Assembly (NCBI RefSeq): GCF_036670025.1
Contig: NZ_CP137640.1
Location: 4,312,001-4,376,000, forward strand
Direction: 5' to 3'
DNA from: Bacillus_BD oryzisoli
GTDB lineage: Bacteria > Bacillota > Bacilli > Bacillales > Cytobacillaceae
DNA: 64,000 bases
A program made the position numbers and the translations under genes. Below the pieces are notes generated by a model. The model was given only the letters and a program-made list of their open reading frames with translations. It made no database searches and was not told the origin of the DNA. Shown here piece by piece: positions 52,253 through 61,263 of this stretch. Each line of letters opens with the position of its first letter. Position 1 is the stretch's first letter.

Positions 52253-53668
52253 CTATTCAAAAATTTTGGAAGCAAGAGAACCGTCCCTCTGCTTCTTACT
52301 TATGTGACTGGCTACGATTAGGCCGCTTTCGATTTGAATTCGCACTAGTTTTTGTATTGGTATGACAGAGTAGTTGAGTTCGTTTTCTAGCTGTTCGCAG
52401 TAGTCTTTTAGTTGCTTTGATCCTTTTTCGAGTGTATGTTGAAGCTTAGCTATGACTGCTGTATTATTCGCTTCTTCTAGTTGAAGCCTCTCTATTTCAT
52501 ATTCAATGGTCCGAACGGATAAGCCCAGATATAGTCCGTTATAGAACTTAGCCGTCTGCAGATTATCAAAGATTTCCGATATTTTAGCAGGTTGTTCAAA
52601 TTCCGGCTGGCTGTTTGCCCATTGAATTTTGGCTTCACTGCCTTCTAAGACAAACTGGATCACTTCATCAACCAGTTTCACAAATGGATTACTTAATGAA
52701 ATATAAGGTCGAACTTCCGTCAGCATTTTTTTTAATGCGCTAAAATGGGCTTTGTTCATTTCTACATTCTGAAGTATCGCTTCTCTTCTTGTTATTTCAC
52801 CTTCACTCATGTCTTGTATTCTAGGATCATAGAAATAAGGAAGCTCAGCGAGCAGGGTAACACAATCTCCTTGTGACATCGCATAATCTGAACTGGATGT
52901 TCCATTTTTAATATCAGGGGCAGCGCCTGTATATTTTTCGGTAAAATCATACGCATCCTTAATGCTCATACTCTTAAAAACTGCCGGTGACAGCTTCGTA
53001 ATAAATGGCTCCTCAGGCTCTCCTAAGCTTAATGGAATCTCTTGTTTCAATGCCGAGTTCCTTAGGCGATCATACAATTGGGGCAGATCATGGGATAGGT
53101 ACCAATAAGCTCCTCCAAACCCTGCATTATGTAAAGAATACATAAATTCTGGTTTTGTCTCATCAATAATCTTCATTAACGCCTCCGTTTCAGGAAGCGG
53201 GTTATGAAAATGCAATTCCTTGTAATCAATCGGAAACGTCCATTCTACCTGTTCGTAACCGATTGGTCGGTAGTAGTTTTTCGTATAGTTATATAGGTTG
53301 AATGGTCCCTTGAACCATTGTTCATTAAGACGAACTCCGTCAGGATCAATGCATTTGATAATGTACCAAGTGAAGCCCAACTCTTCACGTAACTGGTCAT
53401 TCTCAGCTAAAGCCCGTGAAAAGTACTCCATTGTCATGGCACCGATTGGTTCATTCGGATGCGGACAGGCAAAGCATAGCGCATTCTTGGGTCCGTCTCC
53501 AATTTTCATACATAATATTGAATGTCCCTTTCTTGATGTTCCAGCTTCAAAAACAGTTACGATACTAGGAAACTCACGAGCGAGTTCTCTTGTACTTCTA
53601 TCCATTTCATCTACAGTCAAAAAGACCTGATAATCTGGAACATTGTTCACTACCTCTTGCATATTCAT
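52253..53668 (-). CDS. M14-family zinc carboxypeptidase-like protein
   Basis: A 471-residue metallopeptidase without signal peptide. Zinc ligands are His70 and Glu73 in CPHPNEPIG and His180 in YSLHNAGFGG; TLLAELPYFYDP near residue 280 supplies the catalytic Glu. A helical domain of about 150 residues follows. The last eleven or so residues (RDGSLASKIFE) are encoded by an R1 repeat, so the natural C-terminus was probably replaced. AAAGGA precedes the ATG. Confidence 0.85.
   Translation of the reverse strand: MNMQEVVNNVPDYQVFLTVDEMDRSTRELAREFPSIVTVFEAGTSRKGHSILCMKIGDGPKNALCFACPHPNEPIGAMTMEYFSRALAENDQLREELGFTWYIIKCIDPDGVRLNEQWFKGPFNLYNYTKNYYRPIGYEQVEWTFPIDYKELHFHNPLPETEALMKIIDETKPEFMYSLHNAGFGGAYWYLSHDLPQLYDRLRNSALKQEIPLSLGEPEEPFITKLSPAVFKSMSIKDAYDFTEKYTGAAPDIKNGTSSSDYAMSQGDCVTLLAELPYFYDPRIQDMSEGEITRREAILQNVEMNKAHFSALKKMLTEVRPYISLSNPFVKLVDEVIQFVLEGSEAKIQWANSQPEFEQPAKISEIFDNLQTAKFYNGLYLGLSVRTIEYEIERLQLEEANNTAVIAKLQHTLEKGSKQLKDYCEQLENELNYSVIPIQKLVRIQIESGLIVASHISKKQRDGSLASKIFE
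52268..52295 (-). repeat. Single R1 arm inside the M14 peptidase gene end
   Basis: GGAAGCAAGAGAACCGTCCC (then TCTGCTTC) is an R1 right arm. It covers the last codons and the stop region of the peptidase and lies upstream of the next gene start. Confidence 0.85.
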
Positions 53669-53699
53669 AAATTGAGTGTCCTTTCAGCCTGAAATTTTG

Positions 53700-54722
53700 T
53701 TACTTTGCTTTTATTAATAGATAGATAAAATACGGAGCACTTAATATAGCAACGACGATCCCTACAGGAATTTCTGTGGGTGCGAGGAGATTCTTTCCAA
53801 TCGTATCAGATACCATCAACAATAAAGCACCTATTAGAGTGGAAATCGGGATAATATACTGATGTAACGGCCCCATTAATTTTCTCGCGATATGTGGAAC
53901 AACCAATCCTAAAAAGGCAATCCCCCCGCCTGCTGCAACCGATGCACCTGCAAGCGCGACAGCAATTAACAACAGTATTTGTCTTTCTCTTTCAACGCTG
54001 GTGCCGAGGCCGCTTGCCAGGTCATCACCTAAGTGCAGAACATTTAATCCGTGTGCTTTCGATAGAGCAATCGGAATGAGGATCAAAATCCAAGGTAACA
54101 AAGCACCGACAAAGGTCCAATTTGCATTCCATATATCCCCTGTCAGCCAAACTGTGGCCTGCCTGAAATCCTGCGGATCCATTTTTAACTGAAAAATGGT
54201 CAGAAATGCACCAAAGCCTGCATTTACACCAATCCCGACTAATACAAGTCTGATAGGATTTACACCGTTTTTCCATGCTAAAACATAAATAAGCGCCGCA
54301 GCCCCGATCGCTCCAAGTAAAGCTGCGAAAGGCATCATAAAAATTGATAGTTCACTTGCTGCTGCAAAATTCCCTTGAAAAACGTAAATAAATAAGACTA
54401 CTGCTAGTCCTGCACCCGTATTAATTCCCAGTATACCAGGGTCTGCCAGCTCATTTTGCGTAATGGCCTGCAGGATTACCCCTGATACAGATAAGCCTGC
54501 TCCGATTAACAACGCCAATACAATTCCTGGTAAACGGAATTCAAAAAGTATTAGTTCCTGCTTAGCCGTTCCGTTATTAAAAATGGTACTTATAACCTCA
54601 CTCGGTGAGATATTTATCACCCCTAAACTCAAACTTACGAAAAACATGATTGTCATTAACAAAACAAGCAGTGCGCTGAGCGATAAGAACTTTTTCTTTT
54701 TCTTCACTTGAGCTGTATTCAT
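53700..54722 (-). CDS. FecCD-family siderophore permease 2
   Basis: A 340-residue, roughly nine- to ten-TM permease of the BtuC/FecCD family: RLPGIVLALLIGAGLSVSGV, NELADPGILGINTGA and GLVVPHIARKLMG. It forms the channel with the other permease, whose stop it overlaps (TAATG). It resembles YfhA of B. subtilis. Confidence 0.9.
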   Translation of the reverse strand: MNTAQVKKKKKFLSLSALLVLLMTIMFFVSLSLGVINISPSEVISTIFNNGTAKQELILFEFRLPGIVLALLIGAGLSVSGVILQAITQNELADPGILGINTGAGLAVVLFIYVFQGNFAAASELSIFMMPFAALLGAIGAAALIYVLAWKNGVNPIRLVLVGIGVNAGFGAFLTIFQLKMDPQDFRQATVWLTGDIWNANWTFVGALLPWILILIPIALSKAHGLNVLHLGDDLASGLGTSVERERQILLLIAVALAGASVAAGGGIAFLGLVVPHIARKLMGPLHQYIIPISTLIGALLLMVSDTIGKNLLAPTEIPVGIVVAILSAPYFIYLLIKAK

Positions 54723-55735
54723 TATTTTCCACCCCCACTGCCACGTGCTAAGTAAAGGAAGAAAGGAACTCCGATAAGGGATGTGATGGCTCCCACAGGT
54801 GTCTCAAAAGGAGCATTAACAAGTCTTGCAATAATATCTGATAAGACTAGTAAAAGTGCACCAAAGATAGCTGAGGATGGAATGATCCATCGATAATCTG
54901 TTCCCATTATAAATCTAGTGATATGTGGAATAATAAGACCAACAAATCCAACTGCACCTGCAACAGAAACTGCTGCACCTGTCAATATTAAAATCGAGAT
55001 AAATCCTAAACCCTTTATAATGAGATTATTTTGCCCTAAGCCGATTGCCATATCTTCACCTAAACTAAGAACGGTAATGGACTTTGAGATAAGGAAAGAA
55101 ACAAGTAAACCAATGATACCTGAGTATACAAGGATTTTAACAGATGACCAGCTAGCACCGGATAGTCCTCCTGCAATCCAAAAACCCAATTCTTTTTCTA
55201 AATTGAAATGAAAGGCTATCACCGAAGTAATAGATCGCAGCAGCGTTCCAATCGCTACACCCGCGAGGGCTAACTTCACCGGCGTTAATCCTCCGCTTGA
55301 AAAAGAACCAATCATAAAAATCAGAGCAACCGCTATGCCGGCGCCAATAAAAGAAGAAAGGATGGTTCCTGTTCCCGAAACACCAGGGAAAAGCGCCATC
55401 ACTAGGACAAGGGCAAATGCAGCACCGTCTGTTACCCCCATAATGGAAGGAGATGCCAGCGGGTTTCTTGTCATGCCCTGCATCATGGCTCCTGACACGG
55501 CTAAAAATGCCCCCACTAATGCCGCCGAAATAGCACGAGGCAAGCGCAGCTCTTGAATCACCTGATGTGAGGTGAGATCAGGATTAAAGTGAACAACTGA
55601 CTGCCAGACTGTGGCAAGATCAATCTCAGTTGTTCCATACGAGACGGACAGTCCGAGAGAGATCATTAATAATACGATGGCAGCAAGATTAAGAAGAATT
55701 TTTAAAGGACTTGAATGATTAATAAATGATAGCAT
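54722..55735 (-). CDS. FecCD-family siderophore permease 1
   Basis: A 337-residue permease with RLPRAISAALVGAFLAVSGA, NPLASPSIMGVTDGA and GLIIPHITRFIMG. It resembles YfiZ. It is transcribed away from the binding-protein gene, from a shared Fur-box region. Confidence 0.9.
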   Translation of the reverse strand: MLSFINHSSPLKILLNLAAIVLLMISLGLSVSYGTTEIDLATVWQSVVHFNPDLTSHQVIQELRLPRAISAALVGAFLAVSGAMMQGMTRNPLASPSIMGVTDGAAFALVLVMALFPGVSGTGTILSSFIGAGIAVALIFMIGSFSSGGLTPVKLALAGVAIGTLLRSITSVIAFHFNLEKELGFWIAGGLSGASWSSVKILVYSGIIGLLVSFLISKSITVLSLGEDMAIGLGQNNLIIKGLGFISILILTGAAVSVAGAVGFVGLIIPHITRFIMGTDYRWIIPSSAIFGALLLVLSDIIARLVNAPFETPVGAITSLIGVPFFLYLARGSGGGK

Positions 55736-55791
55736 TGCTCTCTCCTATTTTTGTTTCGTCAAAAGTATAATTGTTGTTTGACTAAATAAAT

Positions 55792-55810
55792 GAAAATGAT
55801 TATCATTAGC
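55792..55810. promoter_or_regulatory. Fur box between permease and binding-protein genes
   Basis: GAAAATGATTATCATTAGC matches the Fur consensus at 15 of 19 positions. It sits in the 106-bp divergent spacer and can control both directions. Confidence 0.9.
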
Positions 55811-55841
55811 ATAGAAATTATAACATAAAGGGGAAATACAT

Positions 55842-56807
55842 ATGCACTCTAATAAGAAATTCCGTCTATTTTTTTTCAGTATCATTATTGGGTTATTATT
55901 AGTTATCTCTGCATGCGGTAATAACAATGATGAAAAAGCTGAACCAGAAAAAGGAGAAACTAAAGATAAATCAGAGGTAACATTGGATTCTGCAATGGGA
56001 GAAGTGACAATCCCTTCTAGTGCTGAAAGAATCATGGCCCCTTTCCATGAAGATACTTTATTAGCATTAGGCGTTACCCCTGTTGCAAAATGGGCGATTG
56101 GAGATACAGTACAAGATTATTTGGAGAAGGACTTAAAGGATGTACCAAGTATTGAATGGAATCTGCCTTTAGAGCAAGTACTGAATCATGATCCAGAGCT
56201 TATCATTTTAGAAAATAATATGGATGGTTATGAAGGTTCATACGAAGAGTATAATAAAATTGCTCCAACCTACGTCATGACTGAAGAAACGACAGCAGAT
56301 TGGCGTAAACAGATTGAAACCTTTGGAAAAATTCTTGGAAAAGAAACAGAAGCTGACAAGGCTTTAAGTGATTATGAAGCAAAAGTAGCTGATGCGAAAG
56401 AGCAGCTAAAAAAAGCAATTGGAGATGAAACAGTGGCTGCTATTTGGGCAGTCGGCAATCAATTCTTTTTATTTGAAAACAACCGTCACAGTGCGGATGT
56501 TGTCTATAATGAGCTTGGATTAAATCAACCTGCTTTAGTAAAAGAACTTGGGGATGCGGAAAGTACGCAATGGAATCCTATTTCTGTCGAAAAACTGTCT
56601 GAACTTGACGCAGACCATGTATTCTTATTGGCTTTAGAAGGCGAACAAGGAATCAAGACACTTGAAAACAGCGCCGTTTGGCAAAGTACACCAGCAGCCC
56701 AAAACGGGAATGTTCATCTATTAAACGATGCAAGTAACTGGACAAACAAAGGACTACTAGCCTCCGAAAAAACAATCGATGACCTAGTAAAAACCCTAGT
56801 AAAATAA
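55842..56807 (+). CDS. Siderophore-binding lipoprotein
   Basis: A 321-residue substrate-binding protein of the FhuD/FecB family. The lipobox VISAC puts the lipid at Cys25. The two lobes and the helix linker are seen (IMAPFHEDTLLALGV, WQSTPAAQNGNVHLLNDASN). It resembles YfiY, which binds schizokinen/arthrobactin, but the ligand cannot be proved. AAAGGGG precedes the ATG, behind a Fur box. Confidence 0.9.
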   Translation: MHSNKKFRLFFFSIIIGLLLVISACGNNNDEKAEPEKGETKDKSEVTLDSAMGEVTIPSSAERIMAPFHEDTLLALGVTPVAKWAIGDTVQDYLEKDLKDVPSIEWNLPLEQVLNHDPELIILENNMDGYEGSYEEYNKIAPTYVMTEETTADWRKQIETFGKILGKETEADKALSDYEAKVADAKEQLKKAIGDETVAAIWAVGNQFFLFENNRHSADVVYNELGLNQPALVKELGDAESTQWNPISVEKLSELDADHVFLLALEGEQGIKTLENSAVWQSTPAAQNGNVHLLNDASNWTNKGLLASEKTIDDLVKTLVK

Positions 56808-56815
56808 CCCTAAAC

Positions 56816-56843
56816 AAAGCAGCTTCCTTTTGGAAGCTGCTTT
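56816..56843 (+). terminator. Intrinsic terminator after the binding-protein gene
   Basis: AAAGCAGCTTCC-TTTT-GGAAGCTGCTTT, directly past the stop codon. Confidence 0.88.
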
Positions 56844-56895
56844 CATGCTTTAGCGAGGCGGGGGTCTGTCCCCCACCTCGCTAAAGCATGAAAGC
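56839..56895. repeat. Perfect palindrome with GGGGGTCTGTCCCCC core
   Basis: Perfect 20-base arms (56839-56858 and 56876-56895) surround a mismatch and a GGGGG-TCTGT-CCCCC stem. It overlaps the end of the preceding terminator. It is a third palindrome family in this window. Confidence 0.88.
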
Positions 56896-56914
56896 ATGTG
56901 TCTATTTTTTTAAT

Positions 56915-56933
56915 GAAAATGATTATCATTGAC
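56915..56933 (+). promoter_or_regulatory. Fur box before the siderophore ATPase gene
   Basis: GAAAATGATTATCATTGAC shares its first 16 bases with the 55.8-kb box. Confidence 0.88.
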
Positions 56934-57025
56934 TATTAGAATAAAAGGAAATACAATAATAGTAACTACATTGGGAATAGTATATATAAATTTGTTTTTA
57001 TGCACGACGTAGAGGAGAGATTCCA

Positions 57026-57862
57026 ATGCAATCATTATCAGCAAAGGACTTAACACTTGGTTATGGGGAAACTATTATTATTGATGATCTAGATATTGAG
57101 ATTCCAAAAGGTGAAATCACGGTTTTCATTGGCGGGAATGGCTGTGGAAAATCCACACTTTTACGCTCATTAGCTCGTCTGCTGAAGCCGCAAAACGGCA
57201 GTGTAATCTTGGATGGACAGGATATTGCTAAGATGAAAACGAAGGAAGTCGCCCAAAAACTTGCCATTTTGCCACAAAGTCCAACTACACCTGAAGGATT
57301 AACCGTTTATGAACTAGTGAAACAAGGAAGACATCCCTACCGAGGCTTGGTCAAGCCATGGTCTAAAGCAGATGAAGATGCTGTTATCCAGGCATTAAAA
57401 TCAACCAATATTCTAAATTTAAAGGACCGGACAGTTGATTCATTATCAGGTGGACAACGGCAGCGGGCTTGGATTGCATTAACGTTAGCACAAAAGACAG
57501 ATATTATTTTACTAGATGAACCAACAACCTATCTAGATATGACTCATCAAATCGAAATTTTAGATTTATTGTTTGACCTAAACGAAAAAGATAAGCATAC
57601 GATTGTCATGGTATTACATGACTTAAACCTCGCAAGCAGATATGCTCATCATATCGTTGCGATAAAAGATAAGAAGGTATATGCAAAAGGAAAACCAGAA
57701 GACATTATTACGAGCGTATTGGTCCAAGACGTTTTTCAAATGAAATGCAATATTTCCTGTGATCCCCTTTTCGGAACACCCATGTGTATTCCGCACGGAA
57801 AAGGCCGCTCCTTATTTTCACATCAGCCAAAAGTATCTCCTAAGCTGTCTTATATGAAATAG
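57026..57862 (+). CDS. Siderophore ABC transporter ATPase, YusV-like
   Basis: A 278-residue ATPase: Walker A GGNGCGKST at residues 36-44, signature LSGGQRQRA near 140, Walker B IILLDEPTTYLD near 160. It has the FecE/YusV layout with a short C-terminal tail containing two cysteines. It should energise the two FecCD permeases. It has its own Fur box. GAGGAGAG precedes the ATG. Confidence 0.92.
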   Translation: MQSLSAKDLTLGYGETIIIDDLDIEIPKGEITVFIGGNGCGKSTLLRSLARLLKPQNGSVILDGQDIAKMKTKEVAQKLAILPQSPTTPEGLTVYELVKQGRHPYRGLVKPWSKADEDAVIQALKSTNILNLKDRTVDSLSGGQRQRAWIALTLAQKTDIILLDEPTTYLDMTHQIEILDLLFDLNEKDKHTIVMVLHDLNLASRYAHHIVAIKDKKVYAKGKPEDIITSVLVQDVFQMKCNISCDPLFGTPMCIPHGKGRSLFSHQPKVSPKLSYMK

Positions 57863-57878
57863 CTGCAAATAGCTATTT
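57857..57878 (+). terminator. Hairpin overlapping the ATPase stop
   Basis: AAATAGCT-GCAAAT-AGCTATTT followed by T/A-rich sequence and TTTTTTC. Confidence 0.6.
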
Positions 57879-58074
57879 TATATAAGACTTTTTTCTTTTC
57901 CACCATAATATGAATCACCATATAGAAGAAATGCAACTGCATGCAAAAAAATGTGGCAACTATGGGCTTTGCTACATAAATTATAAGGACACCAATTTAT
58001 TCATTTTCACAAAAAACCTACTCCCTTGATGCAAAGCTTTTGGAGAAAAGTTAGATAATTAAGGAGAGCAAAAA

Positions 58075-59052
58075 ATGGATAACTTTAAAGACTATCTGCA
58101 TGAAGGATTCTTTTATAAACTTTATGTTCCGAGTCATCCCGCAAAAGACAGTCTTCCAATGGTCGTCATGCTTCATGGATGTGATCAAGATCCGGATCAA
58201 TTTGCTGAAGAAACAAAAATGAATCAACTAGCCGAAAAAGAACATTTCATCGTCCTTTACCCTACGATGAAACGCATCTATAATCCTCTATTCATAGAAC
58301 CTCATAAATCGAATCCCGCTGGATGCTGGAATTGGTTCTTAGATGAAAACCAGCATCGTGGAAAAGGACTGCCGAAAAGCATTGTCGGCGTATTGCGAAA
58401 TGCAGAAAAAAAACTAAAAGACATCAGCCTTTCCGTTGATTGGAATAAGGTATATGTAGTAGGATTTTCTTCAGGCGGGGCCATGGCCAGTATCCTTGGG
58501 GTAACCTACCCAGACCTATTTAGCGGAATTGCCGTTTGTTCAGGCTTACCATATGATGCAGCAAAAACAAATTTATGGAAGGATCCCTGGAATATAGCTG
58601 CCGATATGGTCATGAGAAAAGGAGTAAGAGATCCCTTTAAATGTGGTACAAATGCCTTTCATGAAATGCAAAAAGCATTTACCGAAACAGGAATCAAACG
58701 AAAAGTTCCTCTTATTGTCTTTCATGGTACAAATGATCTGACAGTCCATCCGAAAAATGCAAATCAAATTATTGTTCAATGGAACCAGGCACATTTCCTC
58801 ACAGAAGGCGGTAAAGGCAACGTAAAGGCTTCTCCTGCTTCTGTAAAAATTGAGACGTTGAACAATGGCAGACGATATTCCCATCATAGTTATACGGATA
58901 AAAATCAGCATCCTTTTATTGAACTATTTTTGGTTCACGATATGGAGCATGTGTGGTCTGGAGGAAGTGAGTTGGGGAAATTTACTGATCCGCTTGGCCC
59001 TGATGCAACATCTATTATTTGGGACTTTTTCAAAAGGATATCCACTACTTAA
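58075..59052 (+). CDS. PHB-depolymerase-family esterase
   Basis: A 325-residue alpha/beta hydrolase of the PHB depolymerase/LpqC family: VVMLHGCDQDPDQFA near residue 30, nucleophile serine in VGFSSGGAM near 140, Asp in FHGTNDLTVHP near 222 and His in HDMEHVWSGG near 303. No signal peptide is seen, so it may be cytoplasmic. It may cleave short polyhydroxyalkanoates or a feruloyl-type ester. AAGGAGAG precedes the ATG. Confidence 0.85.
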   Translation: MDNFKDYLHEGFFYKLYVPSHPAKDSLPMVVMLHGCDQDPDQFAEETKMNQLAEKEHFIVLYPTMKRIYNPLFIEPHKSNPAGCWNWFLDENQHRGKGLPKSIVGVLRNAEKKLKDISLSVDWNKVYVVGFSSGGAMASILGVTYPDLFSGIAVCSGLPYDAAKTNLWKDPWNIAADMVMRKGVRDPFKCGTNAFHEMQKAFTETGIKRKVPLIVFHGTNDLTVHPKNANQIIVQWNQAHFLTEGGKGNVKASPASVKIETLNNGRRYSHHSYTDKNQHPFIELFLVHDMEHVWSGGSELGKFTDPLGPDATSIIWDFFKRISTT

Positions 59053-59390
59053 CATGTTCTATTGAAAACGATTCCAATAAGAATAATAGTGTAGAGCACC
59101 ATTCGTTCATGAATGATGCCCTACACTGTTATCACTGATGATAAGATTTACAAGAAATTTGCTTACTTTCGAACATAAATTTTCAATTTATCTTTAATGA
59201 ATTTCTATCTTATTCCGAGCAGCCTTTTCCTGCTATTTGTTTTTGTATTTCGATTAATCAGATGACCCAAACAAATAAATTTTTTAATTATAACTAAATA
59301 AACGTCACTTCCCAACTCTTTTTTGGATATAGAGCCAAATTTCGTTTATTTTCTTTTTCTTTTTTACGATTTCTTTTATTTCACTAAGAT
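59053..59390. other. Intergenic region between convergent genes
   Basis: About 340 bp. It holds an imperfect hairpin at 59088-59128 (AGTGTAG with CTACACT, inner CATTC/GAATG) without a T run. The rest is T-rich near the AraC-type gene end. No gene was seen. Confidence 0.4.
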
Positions 59391-60227
59391 TTATTTTAAA
59401 TTTACACGTTCTTTTTTTTCATTTTTTTTATACTGCAGTGGTGACTCTCCCATTGTTTTTGCAAAAATCCTTGAGAAATAATTTGCATTTTCATAGCCGA
59501 CAAGCTGAGATATTTCTCTAACTTTCATATCAGTATTAATTAATAGCTTCTTTGCTTCCCCCATTCGTCTATAAATCATATAATTTATCGGTGAATCATT
59601 ATAGTGGTTTTTAAAAACATGTGACAGGTAATAGGCATTCATATGAAACTCTAATGCAATTTCCTCTAATGTTAATTGCTTTAAATAATTTTTATCTAAA
59701 AATTCCTTTATCTGGAGTGCAAGTGTTTCAGAATCATTTTTTGTTTTCATTTCTTCAAGCTGTGCCATTCGTTGGATATAGATAATCATGGACCTCAATA
59801 AGTTTTTACAAATATCATCATAGCCTTTAAGTTTTAGAGATGACTCCTCGAACATCATTGAAAAAAGTTTCTCCATTTGCTCTGAATATTTATTCTGTTT
59901 TATCAAAGGACATGTACCCATTGGAGTAATGTATCCTTCCGGTAGTCCCTCAATGTGAATATCAGCAATTCCACAATAGTATGTCTTTAGAGGATTATTT
60001 TTTGATGATTTTTCTTCATGGAAAATCCCTTTATTATAAATTAATAGATCACCCTGTTGGACCAAATAGGGCTGATCGTCAATAATAAAATCCCCTTCTC
60101 CACCTAGGATATAAACAATTTCACTTAAGTCATCATGTCTATGGCTAGGAAAATTCCAATCGGGCTTCTCACTTAGCTTACCGATATATACCAAAGACGG
60201 GTTTTGAAGAAGCTTAATATGATCCAT
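59391..60227 (-). CDS. AraC-family regulator with cupin sensor
   Basis: A 278-residue regulator. The N-terminal cupin fold (PSHRHDDLSEIVYILGGEGD near residues 25-45) senses a ligand. The C-terminal double helix-turn-helix is clear: LTLEEIALEFHMNAYYLSHV and REISQLVGYENANYFSRIFA. AAGGTGA stands before the ATG at 60227, so five earlier codons are left out. The target may be the divergent membrane-protein gene. Confidence 0.9.
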   Translation of the reverse strand: MDHIKLLQNPSLVYIGKLSEKPDWNFPSHRHDDLSEIVYILGGEGDFIIDDQPYLVQQGDLLIYNKGIFHEEKSSKNNPLKTYYCGIADIHIEGLPEGYITPMGTCPLIKQNKYSEQMEKLFSMMFEESSLKLKGYDDICKNLLRSMIIYIQRMAQLEEMKTKNDSETLALQIKEFLDKNYLKQLTLEEIALEFHMNAYYLSHVFKNHYNDSPINYMIYRRMGEAKKLLINTDMKVREISQLVGYENANYFSRIFAKTMGESPLQYKKNEKKERVNLK

Positions 60228-60565
60228 TGATCTCACCTTCATCCATTTATTAGGAGCAGTTTTTTTATAATATTATACATATTTTTGAAAGCCCTTACTA
60301 TAAAATCGAGCAAGATAATGCAGAAAATTTTGTATTTTAACAAGATAATTCATTGTTTTGTTAGCTGCTTCACTTTATTATTATTCAAAGAATAATCAAA
60401 CAAAATATTCGTTTTTATCGATTTTAAACGTAAAAAACTTCACTATCCAATCATTTATCTTTTTAAAATTTGAATTATAATGGATTACCCTTTAAGTGAT
60501 CCGTATGAAACAGACAGCTAATACAAGCAAGATAGTTAATATATTTTTAAAGGTGGTTAGACAAA
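60228..60565. other. Divergent promoter region
   Basis: About 340 bp of AT-rich sequence between the AraC-type and YczE-like genes. A CodY-like site (GCAGAAAATT flank near 60318-60335, about 11 of 15 consensus positions) is weak. No gene was seen. Confidence 0.35.
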
Positions 60566-61216
60566 ATGAAAAGTAGAATCCTCTATTTTGTGATCGGTCA
60601 AATCATATTAACTCTCGGATCTTCTTTAATTATTAAAGCAAATTTAGGAGCTGCACCTTGGGAGGCTCTTGCTGTAGGAGAATCGCAAATTTTACATTTA
60701 TCTGTAGGAACATGCGCAATTCTAAACGGGATCGTACTCATATTCATTAATTCTTTCATTCAAAAAAGAAAACCAGAAATATTATCCGTATTGACGATTT
60801 TTTTGACAGGAACACTCATTGATTTTTGGCTGTTAACCATCTTGGAATCCATTTCCTTTAATCAGCTTGTTGTCCAGGTACTCGTACTATTAGTTGGAAT
60901 TTTCATTTTAGGATTCGGCGTAGCATTGTATTTACAGGCTAAGTTCCCAGCCAGTCCCATGGATACTATAATGATTGCCATTCATGAAAAATTTGGCCTA
61001 AGCCTGCGAAACTCTAAACTAATTGCTGAAAGCACTGCTCTTATCCTTGCCTTTCTTATTAACGGTGCTGTCGGAATTGCCAGCATTGTCATTGCACTAA
61101 CAATTGGCGGCTTTGTTCAATTTTTCCATCAGAAAATTATAGCATGGAGGGAAGCAGGTACAATCAAAAGTGCAAATTTTATAAGAGGAATTCTGGTAAA
61201 AGGAAAATCCTATTGA
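60566..61216 (+). CDS. YczE-like membrane protein
   Basis: A 216-residue, five- to six-TM protein of the YczE/YyaS-YitT group: LGAAPWEALAVGESQ near residues 28-42, LGFGVALYLQAKFPASPMDT near 117-136. YczE of B. subtilis is needed for lipopeptide production in some strains, but the biochemical role is unknown. AAAGGTGG precedes the ATG. Confidence 0.82.
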   Translation: MKSRILYFVIGQIILTLGSSLIIKANLGAAPWEALAVGESQILHLSVGTCAILNGIVLIFINSFIQKRKPEILSVLTIFLTGTLIDFWLLTILESISFNQLVVQVLVLLVGIFILGFGVALYLQAKFPASPMDTIMIAIHEKFGLSLRNSKLIAESTALILAFLINGAVGIASIVIALTIGGFVQFFHQKIIAWREAGTIKSANFIRGILVKGKSY

Positions 61217-61220
61217 AAAC

Positions 61221-61260
61221 AAAAAAGGATGTCCCAAATGATCTGGGACATCCTTTTTTA
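61221..61260. terminator. Bidirectional terminator
   Basis: AAAAAGGATGTCCCA-AATGATC-TGGGACATCCTTTTT serves the YczE-like gene and the convergent codY. Confidence 0.93.
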
Positions 61261-61263
61261 TTT

